Source: a virus
Virus record (IMG/VR): IMGVR_UViG_3300027782_006229
Span: 20,842-84,841 of that record
Strand: one strand, 5' to 3'
Length of the DNA: 64,000 bases
Within the stretch, counting starts at the first letter, position 1; every line of letters starts with the position of its first letter. Shown piece by piece: positions 16,901 through 26,574 of the stretch. A program made the position numbers and the translations under genes. The notes under the pieces are model-generated. The model was not told the origin of the DNA. It made no database searches and worked only from the letters and a program-made list of their open reading frames with translations.

Positions 16901-16906
16901 ATTATA
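16901..16906 (-). promoter_or_regulatory. -10 box of uvsX
   Basis: TATAAT, six bases, ATG. The upstream sequence lacks a clear AGGAAA box (AAATAT instead). Predicted start of transcription coincides with the start codon. Confidence 0.5.
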
Positions 16907-16929
16907 ATCTATATTTTACATTTATCCAC

Positions 16930-16963
16930 AAAAAACCCCTCTGAGATAATTATCTCAGAGGGG
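16930..16963 (-). terminator. Intrinsic terminator
   Basis: A perfect palindrome (CCCCTCTGAGATAA and its complement, 16936-16963) followed on the minus strand by a run of T. It ends transcription of the 113-residue gene before uvsX. Confidence 0.9.
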
Positions 16964-16978
16964 TGATATAATTTTTAA

Positions 16979-17320
16979 TTAATCGTCAAACAACTTGATA
17001 ACCTGTGGGTCCGCTGTCGGTTGAATGATTGGTGATGGATTAGCAATAGCCAAGTATTGGTTAAGCAACCTATCATCAAGTTCAACGTCGCTATACGAAA
17101 TTGTTGATTTGGTATAGTGCCATACATTTGTGTCTTTTTCCTTTACAAACTCACCAAAGAACAATGGAATAGTTTGAACTTGAAGCTGACCTGTCTGGCT
17201 TGGTTGTACATGAATAATTACAGGTGTCTTAAGAGACAAAACCGTATCAGTTTCTGATACAACTTTACCAATAATAAACCTACCAACGTTGTCGATAATA
17301 ACTTTAATGTTTTCGCTCAT
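16979..17320 (-). CDS. Hypothetical beta-rich small protein
   Basis: 113 residues, not recognised. The N-terminal 70 residues alternate as short beta strands (VIIDNVGRFIIGKVVSE, VLSLKTPVIIHVQ, VQTIPLFFGEFV), suggestive of an Sm-like or OB-type barrel. The C-terminal 30 residues are Pro/Asn-rich (IANPSPIIQPTADP). It lies between gp43 and uvsX and ends at a strong terminator. Similar small genes occur near polymerase in marine T4-like phages, but I cannot name it. Confidence 0.6.
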   Translation of the reverse strand: MSENIKVIIDNVGRFIIGKVVSETDTVLSLKTPVIIHVQPSQTGQLQVQTIPLFFGEFVKEKDTNVWHYTKSTISYSDVELDDRLLNQYLAIANPSPIIQPTADPQVIKLFDD

Positions 17321-17350
17321 ATGTATATTATGAATTATAATTGTGATATA

Positions 17351-19927
17351 TCAACCAAATAAATCAAATAATTCTGTTTGTACGTTATCTTTAGGTTTAC
17401 GAATTCTCCAATTTACAGCTTCATAAAATCTTTCAATTGCTTGAAAGAGAATTTTCTCAAACATTTTATCATAGTCAATTTTGAAAAACTGATGAAACTC
17501 TTCAGGGAATTCATTCTTAAATGCAACAGATTCTAACATATATTTATTAGGAGTTTCAACATACAAATATCTCACTTTATCACCTGATGAAAGAGTCTCA
17601 TATTTGTTATCGAGGTTAAACTTTTCAAGAAGTAAATTATAGTAATAACTCGATTTCACATGTAATGGCATACCTTTTGCAGTTTGAAATTCATTACACT
17701 GCGCAGAATATTTTTCATATCCTTTTAGACCCATTACAAACGCAACATCTTGAATAGAAAGACTTTTGAAAATATCATACGTTTCATTCAATACTTTATT
17801 AGTTTCTATCTGCGATTTCGATAACATCATCGTTTCAATAATCTTTTTAGCATAGGGTTTAATCGCATTAGGCATAGTCGTACGTACTACTTCCACTCCA
17901 GTATACTTAAATTTATTACAAGGGATACCTTCATCATCTAACACATGTAATACATAACGTTTTTTCTGCAAAAATATTCCAACATCACCAATACTTTCAC
18001 GTTTAAATACAAACCGACAATCTTTTGAATTAAGGTTCTTTTTACCCCAAATCTTAATTTTTTCATTTAAGAAATTTTCAATATTTTGCACTTGCTCATG
18101 AGTTTCTTTAGTAATACTACCATCCTTATCAAGGAACTGGATTTTATTGTCTTTAAAGAGAGACTTAATGGATACATAAGAAGAATCTGTATCATTATAT
18201 ATGATAGCTTCTTCTAGTTCATTCTTAGTAATACCACTGACGGTATTTTCGAGATATTCTCTAATGAGGATATTAGACTCTTTAATTACTGCTTGACCAG
18301 TTAAGGTTACAGAAGATGCAATATCATCATCACCAATAGGAGCTTGCTTGTTACCAAAATAACCATAACAAGAGTTAATCAAAACCTTCACACACATCTG
18401 ATGTGCATTAAGTTTAGCAACCATATCAGATACTCGTCTATATTCAGTAGTACCTTTTTTAAGTTTACTCAATTCAACTTTATATATTTGAAGTTCTTTC
18501 TTAATTTCAACACGTTTATTATAAAAGTGATCTACAAATAAAGGAACAATACCTTTAAACTTCTGCGTAAACAAAAAGTTTGCTTTAGTAATTGCAAGAT
18601 CTTCTGCTTTAATTAATTCAGCAAATTTAGCTTTAGTTAAATTAAAAGTTTTACCACTTACATGCCTAATTATGTAATTATCATCGTCAACTTTTTCAAA
18701 CTTACCTACTTTAGTTTCAGGTGATAAGTTAAGTGAAATCATAACGTTCGGATATAGTGAATTTGCGTCAAAAGAGATTATGTTTTCTTGAAAACCACCT
18801 TTAGGTTCTGCAACATATGCACCAGGATTTACACTATCAGGATCATTACGAATAAACGTTGATATAACCTTACCTAGCTCACGTGCTTTGATACACAATG
18901 CACCATTGATAACTGAAAGGGTACCCATTGCTTGCTCAAAGGTACAAAGACCAGCATATGATAACATTCTTAATAAATTAACATATTGCAACTTCTCTTC
19001 TAGACGAACAACAATATTAACGTCCTGAATATTATAATCAATAAATGTATCCCAATCAGTATCAGTTAATTGAGCAATGGACATACCATTTAAGTTTACC
19101 TTTTTCTCACCAAGTTCAATTTCACCAATATTATCTAGTTTATAACTATCACGTTCTTTAAAACAAAAACGTTTGTAAATATCCAAATAATCAAGAATAG
19201 CCATACCATCGATATAATATCGGCGTTGCTGCCTACCAAACTTACCAATAATATCCCGATAATGAACTCTACCAAGAGGTGAAAGTTCTTTAGTATATTC
19301 TTCACCTAAAATACGAGTACATCTATTAATGATATATGGAATATCAAAAAACTCGGAGTTCCACCCAGACATAATATCAGGGTAATCTTTCTTTAGGTAC
19401 TCAATAAAATTAATAAACAACTCTCTCTCATTTTTACAATGAGTGTATTTTACAGTCTTGTTACTACCATTATATGGCTTGATACCAAACGTATGGAATT
19501 CTTTACTTAAACTATCATAACAAGTGATTACAGTTACTTCATGAGTAGGGTCTTCTGGATTCGGAAAAGAATCAACAGAATAAGTTTCAATATCTAAAAA
19601 GCAGATCTTAATCGGATGCTGAGTAAATTCTGGCTTTTCATTTTCACGCCAAAATGTATCAAGTAAGTATTGCTGAGCGGGTGGTATATTTTCAAACACC
19701 CTTCTAATACCACTATCTCTTAAAAATTTACTACGCTCATATGAGTTACGAAAATATTTCTTCTTGAGTTTAGTATTATAAATTGATACACTTTCACCTT
19801 TAGGGTCTTCTAAGTACAAATAAGGATCATGCGATACAGTATACTGCACACGATTACCATCTTTATCCCACGCAAATAGCTCTACGGATCGATTATTATT
19901 ATTGTAAAAACAGTTTCTATAAGACAT
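17351..19927 (-). CDS. 43: DNA polymerase gp43 (family B)
   Basis: 858 residues (T4 gp43 is 898). The exonuclease motifs are visible: ICFLDIETYS (about 107-116), WNSEFFDIPYIINR, and YNIQDVNIVVRLEEKL. The polymerase motifs are SFDANSLYPNVMIS (motif A, about 388-401), KVLINSCYGYFGNK (motif B), and YNDTDSSYVS (motif C). It replicates the phage genome with the gp45 clamp. The C-terminus ends QTELFDLFG, consistent with a clamp-binding tail. No inteins or interruptions are seen. Confidence 0.95.
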   Translation of the reverse strand: MSYRNCFYNNNNRSVELFAWDKDGNRVQYTVSHDPYLYLEDPKGESVSIYNTKLKKKYFRNSYERSKFLRDSGIRRVFENIPPAQQYLLDTFWRENEKPEFTQHPIKICFLDIETYSVDSFPNPEDPTHEVTVITCYDSLSKEFHTFGIKPYNGSNKTVKYTHCKNERELFINFIEYLKKDYPDIMSGWNSEFFDIPYIINRCTRILGEEYTKELSPLGRVHYRDIIGKFGRQQRRYYIDGMAILDYLDIYKRFCFKERDSYKLDNIGEIELGEKKVNLNGMSIAQLTDTDWDTFIDYNIQDVNIVVRLEEKLQYVNLLRMLSYAGLCTFEQAMGTLSVINGALCIKARELGKVISTFIRNDPDSVNPGAYVAEPKGGFQENIISFDANSLYPNVMISLNLSPETKVGKFEKVDDDNYIIRHVSGKTFNLTKAKFAELIKAEDLAITKANFLFTQKFKGIVPLFVDHFYNKRVEIKKELQIYKVELSKLKKGTTEYRRVSDMVAKLNAHQMCVKVLINSCYGYFGNKQAPIGDDDIASSVTLTGQAVIKESNILIREYLENTVSGITKNELEEAIIYNDTDSSYVSIKSLFKDNKIQFLDKDGSITKETHEQVQNIENFLNEKIKIWGKKNLNSKDCRFVFKRESIGDVGIFLQKKRYVLHVLDDEGIPCNKFKYTGVEVVRTTMPNAIKPYAKKIIETMMLSKSQIETNKVLNETYDIFKSLSIQDVAFVMGLKGYEKYSAQCNEFQTAKGMPLHVKSSYYYNLLLEKFNLDNKYETLSSGDKVRYLYVETPNKYMLESVAFKNEFPEEFHQFFKIDYDKMFEKILFQAIERFYEAVNWRIRKPKDNVQTELFDLFG

Positions 19928-19945
19928 TTCGTCTTATTATATGAA

Positions 19946-21145
19946 CTAATTCCATTTCTTCAAGTATTTTCTTTCAGGTGAATTATATGGTGTAGTATAT
20001 GCTTCATAAATACACCCAATATTTTCTTGCTTTTCAAGAATGCGTTGTTCACCAACCTGTCTCATCTCCATAGACATCTTACGATATTTTGGTTTATTTT
20101 TAAGAGTGGCTGCAATAAGTTCTTTAAGTTGCTCACCTGTTTTAAATTTGAGTGGTGCATCCTTATATGTGACCATATCTTGACAGATAACTGGTATACC
20201 AAATAGACATGCTTCAATAAATTTAATATCTGATTTGGATCTGTTGAAATGGTTATCTTGCAACGGAGCAATCATCAAATTAATATCTAGTTCAAAAATT
20301 TTCTTTGGATATTGATAAAGGGTCTGCCATGGGTGGAATTCAATCTCACCAGATTCAATATATGGCTTCAAAGGTGGTGGGAATGAACCCATAAACACCC
20401 ATTGATATTTTGTTCTTGTATCAATAACTGCTTTGATTACATGTTCAAAGTCATCTTTACCACCTACTTTATTATCTACATCATAATGTGCACCTGATCC
20501 TGTATATAGAATGCGTGGTTTTTTGTGGTTTTTATCTAGTGAATTACAAACCTTTGAATGGTTGAAGAAATAACCCATCCAGAAAAATGGAGGGAAGTTA
20601 GGAATGACTGTAATTTCTTGTTTACCTGTCTTCTCCCTATACAAATCTCTCATGTAATCACATGTTACAGTAACTTCATCAGCCATGTTAATAATATCAA
20701 TGCAGTTTTGTCTTACTTCATCATTATCAAAAGCAAATTTAAACTTATTATAATCTGGAATATCTTCTCTGAAAACTACATCATCAACTTCGTAAATAAT
20801 TTTAAAACCACACTGCTTTTGAATTGATTTTAGGTATTCAATAAATCGTTTTTGATCTGTTGTAGCTTGTCTTTGAATTTTAATTGCTGTAACACCTTCA
20901 TACCACTTTGGTTCAAATACCATACAAGTATTAGATTGTGAAATCATCGCACCATTACCGTTTAAAATTTGTTCTGGCCAAATAACCCTCCAGTGACCAC
21001 AACCACTATAATCAGCAAGATAATTGATAACACGTGGTAAAGAAAGTTCACGTGGTGCTATATTTTCCCTCGGTGGTGTGGGTGGTTGAGCTAATTTAGC
21101 ACCTTGAACTGGAATAAATGGTGATACAAACGGTGATGGAAACAT
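19946..21145 (-). CDS. Glycosyltransferase, GT-B fold (GT4-like)
   Basis: 399 residues. A Pro-rich N-terminus (LAQPPTPPRE) precedes NYLADYSGCGHWRVIWPEQIL. EVDDVVF and ADEVTVTCDYMRDLY mark the N-terminal Rossmann half. RILYTGSGAHYD, FMGSFPPPL and SDIKFIEACLFGIPVICQDM (about 330-349) mark the nucleotide-sugar-binding half. It lies between gp43 and gp46, where T4 has no such gene. Substrate unknown; candidates are modified DNA bases, virion proteins or host surface glycans. Confidence 0.75.
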   Translation of the reverse strand: MFPSPFVSPFIPVQGAKLAQPPTPPRENIAPRELSLPRVINYLADYSGCGHWRVIWPEQILNGNGAMISQSNTCMVFEPKWYEGVTAIKIQRQATTDQKRFIEYLKSIQKQCGFKIIYEVDDVVFREDIPDYNKFKFAFDNDEVRQNCIDIINMADEVTVTCDYMRDLYREKTGKQEITVIPNFPPFFWMGYFFNHSKVCNSLDKNHKKPRILYTGSGAHYDVDNKVGGKDDFEHVIKAVIDTRTKYQWVFMGSFPPPLKPYIESGEIEFHPWQTLYQYPKKIFELDINLMIAPLQDNHFNRSKSDIKFIEACLFGIPVICQDMVTYKDAPLKFKTGEQLKELIAATLKNKPKYRKMSMEMRQVGEQRILEKQENIGCIYEAYTTPYNSPERKYLKKWN

Positions 21146-21159
21146 ATCATAAATTTATG

Positions 21160-22965
21160 TCAGATATCTTTAAACTCAACCCTATTAGTAATACCATTTT
21201 CTTTTTCTAAGAAAATGACTTCACCTGTTACAGATTTAAGTGATTCAAGTCTATGTGATATGATATAGATACATTCATCAAATTGATCTGAACGTTCTTT
21301 AAGTAAATCACTTATAAGTTCAATACCCTTTTCATCGAATGACGAATCAAATAGTTCATCATAAAATGCAATATTGTATTGTACCCCACCTTGCATTCTT
21401 CTTAAATCTGAAAACGTAAATAAGCATGCTAAGTCTACACTCTTGCGTTCAGCACCTGAAAAATTAAAGTATGAACAGATTTTATTCTTATCATTAACTA
21501 ACTCCTCTTCGAAAAATTCATTAAAATAACAAATTGCATTACTATCTAATTTCTTGAGATAATAAAGCAATCGGCTATTAAGAAGTTCAAGCAATTTATT
21601 TACAATATAAGATTTAACACCTTCTTCACTGATGACATATTTTACAACATCAAGCATTTGAATTTGCTGCTTCTTTTGAATAATAGTTTGATCTAATTCA
21701 CTTAAACGTTTTTCAGTATCTTCAATAATACCATCAAACTCAGTTGATGTACCAGTAACCTGATTTATATCATCAATTAGTGATTCTTGCCATTTTTTGA
21801 TCTGTTGAATCTTTTCTAAAATATTTTTTTCTTCTTGATTGAGAAGTTTATTTTTTGCAATTTTACCTTCTTCATCTTTCAATTTTTTATTAACAGCATC
21901 TTTCTTTTGCTGTATTGAAATAATTTCATCCTTTGTTGCTTTGAGTAATTTAGTTAGATTATCGATTTCGATCTCAATCTTAACCTTTTCTTCTTTAATA
22001 TATTTTGCGTCGTGATCTTTAATTGATCTTAAACATACAGGACACTCTTCTTGATCCGTACCGATCTTTTCATACGTGCTTTTTAAAGTTTTAATTCTAG
22101 TTGTATATTCACCAACTAATAAATTTTTATCGGTAATTACACTTTCACATTTTTTAATACCAGTTTGTAGTTTACTAATATTTTCTTGTATTATACTACT
22201 ATCCCAAAAAACCATTCCAGCAAGTTTAGCGTCAAGTTTACCCCATGTATCATCATTTTCTTGTTGACGTTGTAAATAAACTTGATGTTTTTGGGTACGG
22301 TGATCTAAAATTTTCTGTCTTTGTTTTTTATAATCAAAAGTAGATCTGTTAACTTCAGAAAATTTTGCTTGTTCAAGATCATACTCCTTTGATATGTTGT
22401 TATATTCACCACGTAACTCAGAGATCATCTGACTAAACACTTCCAAGCCAAAAATATCTTCAATAAACTTGCGCTTTTCTACTTTATTTTTAGCCATGAA
22501 AGGTATTGCATTATTAACTGTCATAATAACACAATTCTGAAATAAAGAAGGGGTAGCACTTAGAGTATCACAAATATACTTGTTTGTATTTGATATAGTA
22601 TCTCTAGTTGCATCTTCACCATCTTTATAGATATATACCTTTGATGGGTTAAGTTTACGTATAAGCTTATACGTATTAGTCTCTTTAGGGGTAACTACAT
22701 CGCATTCAATTTCAATTGTAGTTGTACCACCTGTAATATTGTTAACAATAAGATCCTTTTTAATTTCACGCAAAGGATCTCCAAAAATACCAAAGTACAA
22801 AGCATCAGCAACAGTAGATTTACCGATAGCATTTCTACGATCAGGTTTATCTTTATTGATACCGGTAACTAGATTGATACCCTTTTTAAAATCGATACAT
22901 ACAGGATTATTACCAACTGAGAGATAGTTTTGAATTTTAAGACTTTTAAATATTACTTTTTTCAT
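21160..22965 (-). CDS. 46: Recombination endonuclease subunit gp46 (Rad50/SbcC-like)
   Basis: About 601 residues, starting at MKKVIFKSLKIQN (22965), where ATG overlaps the gp47 stop as ATGA. The P-loop is RNAIGKSTVADALYFG (about 50-65). A long coiled coil carries a central zinc-hook CPVCL (near 310). SGAERKSVDLACLFTF is the ABC signature, and IAFYDELFDSSFDEKG the Walker B. With gp47 it resects DNA ends for recombination-dependent replication and host DNA degradation. Confidence 0.9.
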   Translation of the reverse strand: MKKVIFKSLKIQNYLSVGNNPVCIDFKKGINLVTGINKDKPDRRNAIGKSTVADALYFGIFGDPLREIKKDLIVNNITGGTTTIEIECDVVTPKETNTYKLIRKLNPSKVYIYKDGEDATRDTISNTNKYICDTLSATPSLFQNCVIMTVNNAIPFMAKNKVEKRKFIEDIFGLEVFSQMISELRGEYNNISKEYDLEQAKFSEVNRSTFDYKKQRQKILDHRTQKHQVYLQRQQENDDTWGKLDAKLAGMVFWDSSIIQENISKLQTGIKKCESVITDKNLLVGEYTTRIKTLKSTYEKIGTDQEECPVCLRSIKDHDAKYIKEEKVKIEIEIDNLTKLLKATKDEIISIQQKKDAVNKKLKDEEGKIAKNKLLNQEEKNILEKIQQIKKWQESLIDDINQVTGTSTEFDGIIEDTEKRLSELDQTIIQKKQQIQMLDVVKYVISEEGVKSYIVNKLLELLNSRLLYYLKKLDSNAICYFNEFFEEELVNDKNKICSYFNFSGAERKSVDLACLFTFSDLRRMQGGVQYNIAFYDELFDSSFDEKGIELISDLLKERSDQFDECIYIISHRLESLKSVTGEVIFLEKENGITNRVEFKDI

Positions 22966-24017
22966 ACTGTAGTGCACTTACCATAAAGGTTAAGAGTATA
23001 ATCTAATATAAATTTTTTATCTTCAATATCCAGTAAATTAATAAATTCTTCAATTGCATTAGGTATATTAATACTATCAGATAAAGCATCCGATAAGAAC
23101 GTATCTTTTGTGATTAGTTTGTTGTAATCAAAATCATACTCCACAGTAAAACTTGCTGGTTTAAGTTGTAGTAGTTTACTATGCAAAAAATCCATATCTT
23201 CAGAACTAATATTTTTATCAACCTTTAGTTTTACAAAATTACTATTGAAGGTAGTTCTAATATAGTTATCAATAGTACCAGCATTAACCATTTCACTCAA
23301 AGATAGTTTTTTATATTTTGGTGAAATGTTATTATGAATAAACTGTAACTCGGTAGTTTCAATATTAAGGATGTAATAACCTTTATCGTTACCACAATCA
23401 CCGAAATCCATCTCAAAAGGATTACCTGTATAAAGGATATTACCTGCTCCAAAATTGCGTTCATGTCTTGTATGAAAGTGACCTGAAATAATAAGATTAA
23501 ACTTACGTAATAAATCACTAGCTTTCATACCTTCATCGCAATCTTTCATTGAATTCATTTTAAAAGATTCAATTTCGAGATGTCCGAATAATATATCACC
23601 GTTAGGTACATCATTTACAGAAAACCCCCAAGGTAAAAATGCTAATGTTTTATCAAAACGTTCTAAGACGAATGGTTTGTCAATAACATTTACATTTTCT
23701 TTACCTTTCACAATATTAAGTGAATGTACATCAGTTCGATGCTTAAAATACATATCATGGTTACCAGTTATTACAGTGAGATTAAACTCACTCAATAATT
23801 TAAACACTTCAGCTGATACTGTTAATGTATCAACAGAAATTTCACTTCTATTATGATACCAATCACCACAAAATATAATATCTTTGATATTATTACGTTT
23901 TAAATCTTCAACGAACCAACGACACCAATTTAATGCAATATCATGCCATTGGTTAGAATTACCATGAACACCTAAATGAAGATCTGAAAAGATTGCTACT
24001 CTTGGCTTATTGATCAT
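22962..24017 (-). CDS. 47: Recombination endonuclease subunit gp47 (Mre11/SbcD-like)
   Basis: About 351 residues from ATG at 24017 (MINKPRVAIFSDLHLGVHG), preferred because the metallophosphoesterase motif IFSDLHLG then lies right at the N-terminus. Further motifs: IIFCGDWYHNR, VITGNHDMYF, and LIISGHFHTRHE. It is a Mn-dependent nuclease working with gp46. It overlaps the gp55 stop by 11 bases. Confidence 0.9.
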   Translation of the reverse strand: MINKPRVAIFSDLHLGVHGNSNQWHDIALNWCRWFVEDLKRNNIKDIIFCGDWYHNRSEISVDTLTVSAEVFKLLSEFNLTVITGNHDMYFKHRTDVHSLNIVKGKENVNVIDKPFVLERFDKTLAFLPWGFSVNDVPNGDILFGHLEIESFKMNSMKDCDEGMKASDLLRKFNLIISGHFHTRHERNFGAGNILYTGNPFEMDFGDCGNDKGYYILNIETTELQFIHNNISPKYKKLSLSEMVNAGTIDNYIRTTFNSNFVKLKVDKNISSEDMDFLHSKLLQLKPASFTVEYDFDYNKLITKDTFLSDALSDSINIPNAIEEFINLLDIEDKKFILDYTLNLYGKCTTV

Positions 24018-24465
24018 TTTCGTTATAATAAGAATCCATATCGTCGTTATCATTTTCAGGTTTTACATATATGTAACTCGACATTTCTGGATCAGTCATC
24101 ATAGATTCATACACTTGAGACTTGTAATTAGTGATAGTTTGATGATGTTTCTGCTCTTTCTTAATCCTATTAATGAAAGCATGAAATGCAATAGTGGTAA
24201 AATACGAGAAAGGGTTAGAACCAGACGCAAAATTATACTTTTTATTCTTTACAGCACTGTACATCTTGATGAGAGCATCACCTATCATGTCATCCTTATA
24301 GGTATAATTGATAAAATTGGGTAAATAGCTAAGGCCTGTTGCAATTTTCTTGATATACACACCTAATATCTCTGTCATTACATCAGAGTCGTAATACTTT
24401 TGAAGTTCTCTTTTGAAATCATCAGAGTTTACGTAGTGTTCTTTCTTTTCTTTTTTGGAACTCAT
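24007..24465 (-). CDS. 55: Late-transcription sigma factor gp55
   Basis: 152 residues (T4 gp55 is 185). YKDDMIGDALIKMYSAVKNKKYNF aligns with the T4 segment beginning QEMIADGIEASIKGLHNF. NPFSYFTTIAFHAFINRIKKEQK aligns with [22 protein letters not shown]. This corresponds to the sigma region 2 that reads TATAAATA. T4 gp55 ends in a hydrophobic clamp-binding tail (SLDFLYE); the tail here is acidic (NDDMDSYYNENDQ) and lacks it. The many TAAATA boxes in the window are its likely targets. Confidence 0.85.
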   Translation of the reverse strand: MSSKKEKKEHYVNSDDFKRELQKYYDSDVMTEILGVYIKKIATGLSYLPNFINYTYKDDMIGDALIKMYSAVKNKKYNFASGSNPFSYFTTIAFHAFINRIKKEQKHHQTITNYKSQVYESMMTDPEMSSYIYVKPENDNDDMDSYYNENDQ

Positions 24466-24494
24466 AGCTTAATATACGATAGGTTTATAATAAA

Positions 24495-25910
24495 TCAAGG
24501 TTCTCTAATATTTTTTTCAACAAACTGTATTTTTTCTCGTTGATAAATGTCTTTTCTTGCATCTCCATGGTCAGAACCATAACGAAGGTTGTCAATTAAA
24601 TCAAAAATATACAATTTATTCTTGGAAGGGTGTAGTCGCAAGCCACGACCAATGGACTGAACTGTACGAATGAAGGCTTTACCACCGGCCGCAAACATGA
24701 TCATGTGTAAATTCTTGATATTTACACCTGTTGAAAAGATAGAACTGAGGGCTATACACACAACATCATCATGTTTTTCAATGATTTCCTTAATTCTTTC
24801 CCGTTCCCCCACCTCAACTTTCCCTTGAATAAAGAAAACCTTTTTGGAAATACCTTGGAATTTTTCCATTAGAATTTCCCCATGCCGAATATGGTTGATG
24901 AGAATGAGGATATTTTTAGGAAATTTGGTTGCAATTTCCTTAATTGTGTTGTTCCTAAATTCTGATTCGTAAAGGAAATCTAGTTCCGCACGATAATTCA
25001 TTTTAGGAACAGGCTTGTAATGTAAGTTTACACACTTAACATCCACGTTTGTAAGGAAATTTTCCTGTCTTAAATCATAAGAATTCTTTTCAAATATGAC
25101 TGGACCAAGTTTTCCAAGTACAGACCACCTATCTCCACTCTTATCAGGTAATGTTCCTGTAAAACCATACTTGTGTGGTGTTTTGATCTTGGAAATAATC
25201 TTTCCTGTAACTTCTGCCTTTCCTTTATGACACTCATCAACGATCAACAGATCTACATGTTCCAGCCACTTGTTTTCCTCAAATTTACTTTGTAAAATAC
25301 CAAGATTGACTACAAACACGTTAGATGTTAAATCAGGTAAATGTTTTCCTGTCCATTTAGTTGTTTTGAAAGAAATACCATATGATAGGAAATCATTGTA
25401 TGTTTGAGTAACTAAACCAAGATCAGGTACAACTACAAGACATTTAAACGTGTTTTTATTAGGGGAATTTAAGTAATAATTTTCTACTAAAGTTGCAGTC
25501 GTTATGGTTTTACCTGCACCTGTTCCCATTAAGCATATACCACGACCATACTTTAAAGCTAGTTTAACTGCATCTTCCTGATACTCTCTTAGGGTGTTAC
25601 CATCAGCTTTTAAATTGTTATAGAACTTTGAATCGTACTGTTTACCTAGATAATCTGATAATTCTTTCGTGATGCAAGATTCAGGTGCAATAATATTACA
25701 CTCATGAAGATATTTGTTTATCTCCCAAAATAACCCCATCTCACATTGACCGGTGGGTGTAATATAATACTTACGACTAGGCATGAATCTATTCTTTCTT
25801 TTCATAAAAGAATGACCTTCATACGGACAACTAAAATGTTCTCTTACCTGATTGAATAAACTAGTTTCACATTGAAAAATAAGCTTATGACCTTTAATAT
25901 CAAATTTCAT
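24495..25910 (-). CDS. uvsW: UvsW-like SF2 DNA/RNA helicase
   Basis: 471 residues. Motifs: LREYQEDAVKLALKYGRG, Walker A GTGAGKTITTATL (about 130-142), DECHKG (about 230-235), GFTGTLPD, and QSIGRGLRLH (about 428-437). T4 UvsW unwinds R-loops and branched DNA and helps switch replication mode. The N-terminal region has the small UvsW DNA-binding domain. It overlaps the uvsY start by four bases, matching the T4 uvsW-uvsY neighbourhood. Confidence 0.9.
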   Translation of the reverse strand: MKFDIKGHKLIFQCETSLFNQVREHFSCPYEGHSFMKRKNRFMPSRKYYITPTGQCEMGLFWEINKYLHECNIIAPESCITKELSDYLGKQYDSKFYNNLKADGNTLREYQEDAVKLALKYGRGICLMGTGAGKTITTATLVENYYLNSPNKNTFKCLVVVPDLGLVTQTYNDFLSYGISFKTTKWTGKHLPDLTSNVFVVNLGILQSKFEENKWLEHVDLLIVDECHKGKAEVTGKIISKIKTPHKYGFTGTLPDKSGDRWSVLGKLGPVIFEKNSYDLRQENFLTNVDVKCVNLHYKPVPKMNYRAELDFLYESEFRNNTIKEIATKFPKNILILINHIRHGEILMEKFQGISKKVFFIQGKVEVGERERIKEIIEKHDDVVCIALSSIFSTGVNIKNLHMIMFAAGGKAFIRTVQSIGRGLRLHPSKNKLYIFDLIDNLRYGSDHGDARKDIYQREKIQFVEKNIREP

Positions 25911-26302
25911 AATGTTTCGAGTTTATTGAGGTCAATAATATTTTTTACTTCCCAGTGCATACTTGCAAGTATTTTTTCAACCTTTTCGAGGTATTCAATG
26001 ACGTTGGAAAGATCACGCTTTTGTTCTTTAATTGATGCCATTTCTTCTTGCTCATCAATAAGTGCATTAACAGCTTTATCAGTAAGATGTACTGGTGCTT
26101 GCTCCTTTACTTTAACGGAAAGTTTTTTAGTTAACTTTTTTTCCTTTTCAATTAGATTTTGGAGATCACGTTTTGCTTCAATAAGTCTTGCTACCCAAAA
26201 GTGTTTACGAGCTGGTAGTCTTAGTTGAGTTTCTTTAATATTAAAATCATTTAACGCGAGGTCTTGCTCAACCTCTTTTATATATTTACTTAATAGACTC
26301 AT
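25907..26302 (-). CDS. uvsY: UvsY-like recombination mediator
   Basis: 131 residues (T4 UvsY is 137). Highly helical with a charged coiled segment (LIEAKRDLQNLIEKEKKLTKKL) and a C-terminal helix (VIEYLEKVEKILASMHWEVKNIIDLNK) that parallels the T4 layout. UvsY helps UvsX displace gp32. Sequence alone is weak but its coupling to uvsW and its length support the call. Confidence 0.7.
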   Translation of the reverse strand: MSLLSKYIKEVEQDLALNDFNIKETQLRLPARKHFWVARLIEAKRDLQNLIEKEKKLTKKLSVKVKEQAPVHLTDKAVNALIDEQEEMASIKEQKRDLSNVIEYLEKVEKILASMHWEVKNIIDLNKLETL

Positions 26303-26309
26303 ATCTAAT

Positions 26310-26317
26310 TATAAATA
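26310..26317 (+). promoter_or_regulatory. T4-type late promoter TATAAATA
   Basis: Perfect TATAAATA in the divergent gap, 11 bases before the ATG at 26329. Confidence 0.6.
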
Positions 26318-26328
26318 CTAATATCGAA

Positions 26329-26574
26329 ATGTCAACTTTCAAAAATATTTTTTTATCCCTTATAGAAGAAGATAATGTAGCTGGAGGAGCTAGCTCTGTC
26401 TTCGGTGGTGCAGTTGATAAAGACGGTGGTATCTATAATCCTAATGAAGGTAGATATACATCAAATGATTCTATCTATGCACCAGGTGATGCTAGAGTGC
26501 CTAAAGCTTTGAGTGGAGTACAACGCAGAAGTGGTATAAGTAAGAAGAGACGCAAAAAGCGTAAAACTAAATGA
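26329..26574 (+). CDS. Small basic protein with capsid-targeting-like N-terminus
   Basis: 81 residues. STFKNIFLSLIEED resembles the T4 capsid-targeting peptide (MKTYQEFIAE in internal proteins), which is cut after Glu by the gp21 protease. The middle is Gly/Tyr/Asn-rich (GGAVDKDGGIYNPNEGRYTSN), and the end is very basic (KKRRKKRKTK), suiting DNA binding inside the head. It has its own late promoter. An internal head protein is the best guess; the sequence is not recognised. Confidence 0.55.
   Translation: MSTFKNIFLSLIEEDNVAGGASSVFGGAVDKDGGIYNPNEGRYTSNDSIYAPGDARVPKALSGVQRRSGISKKRRKKRKTK

Noticed and set aside
24010-24324. Plus-strand ORF opposite gp55
   Set aside because: Antisense of gp55; the peptide is Ile/His-rich without any family resemblance.
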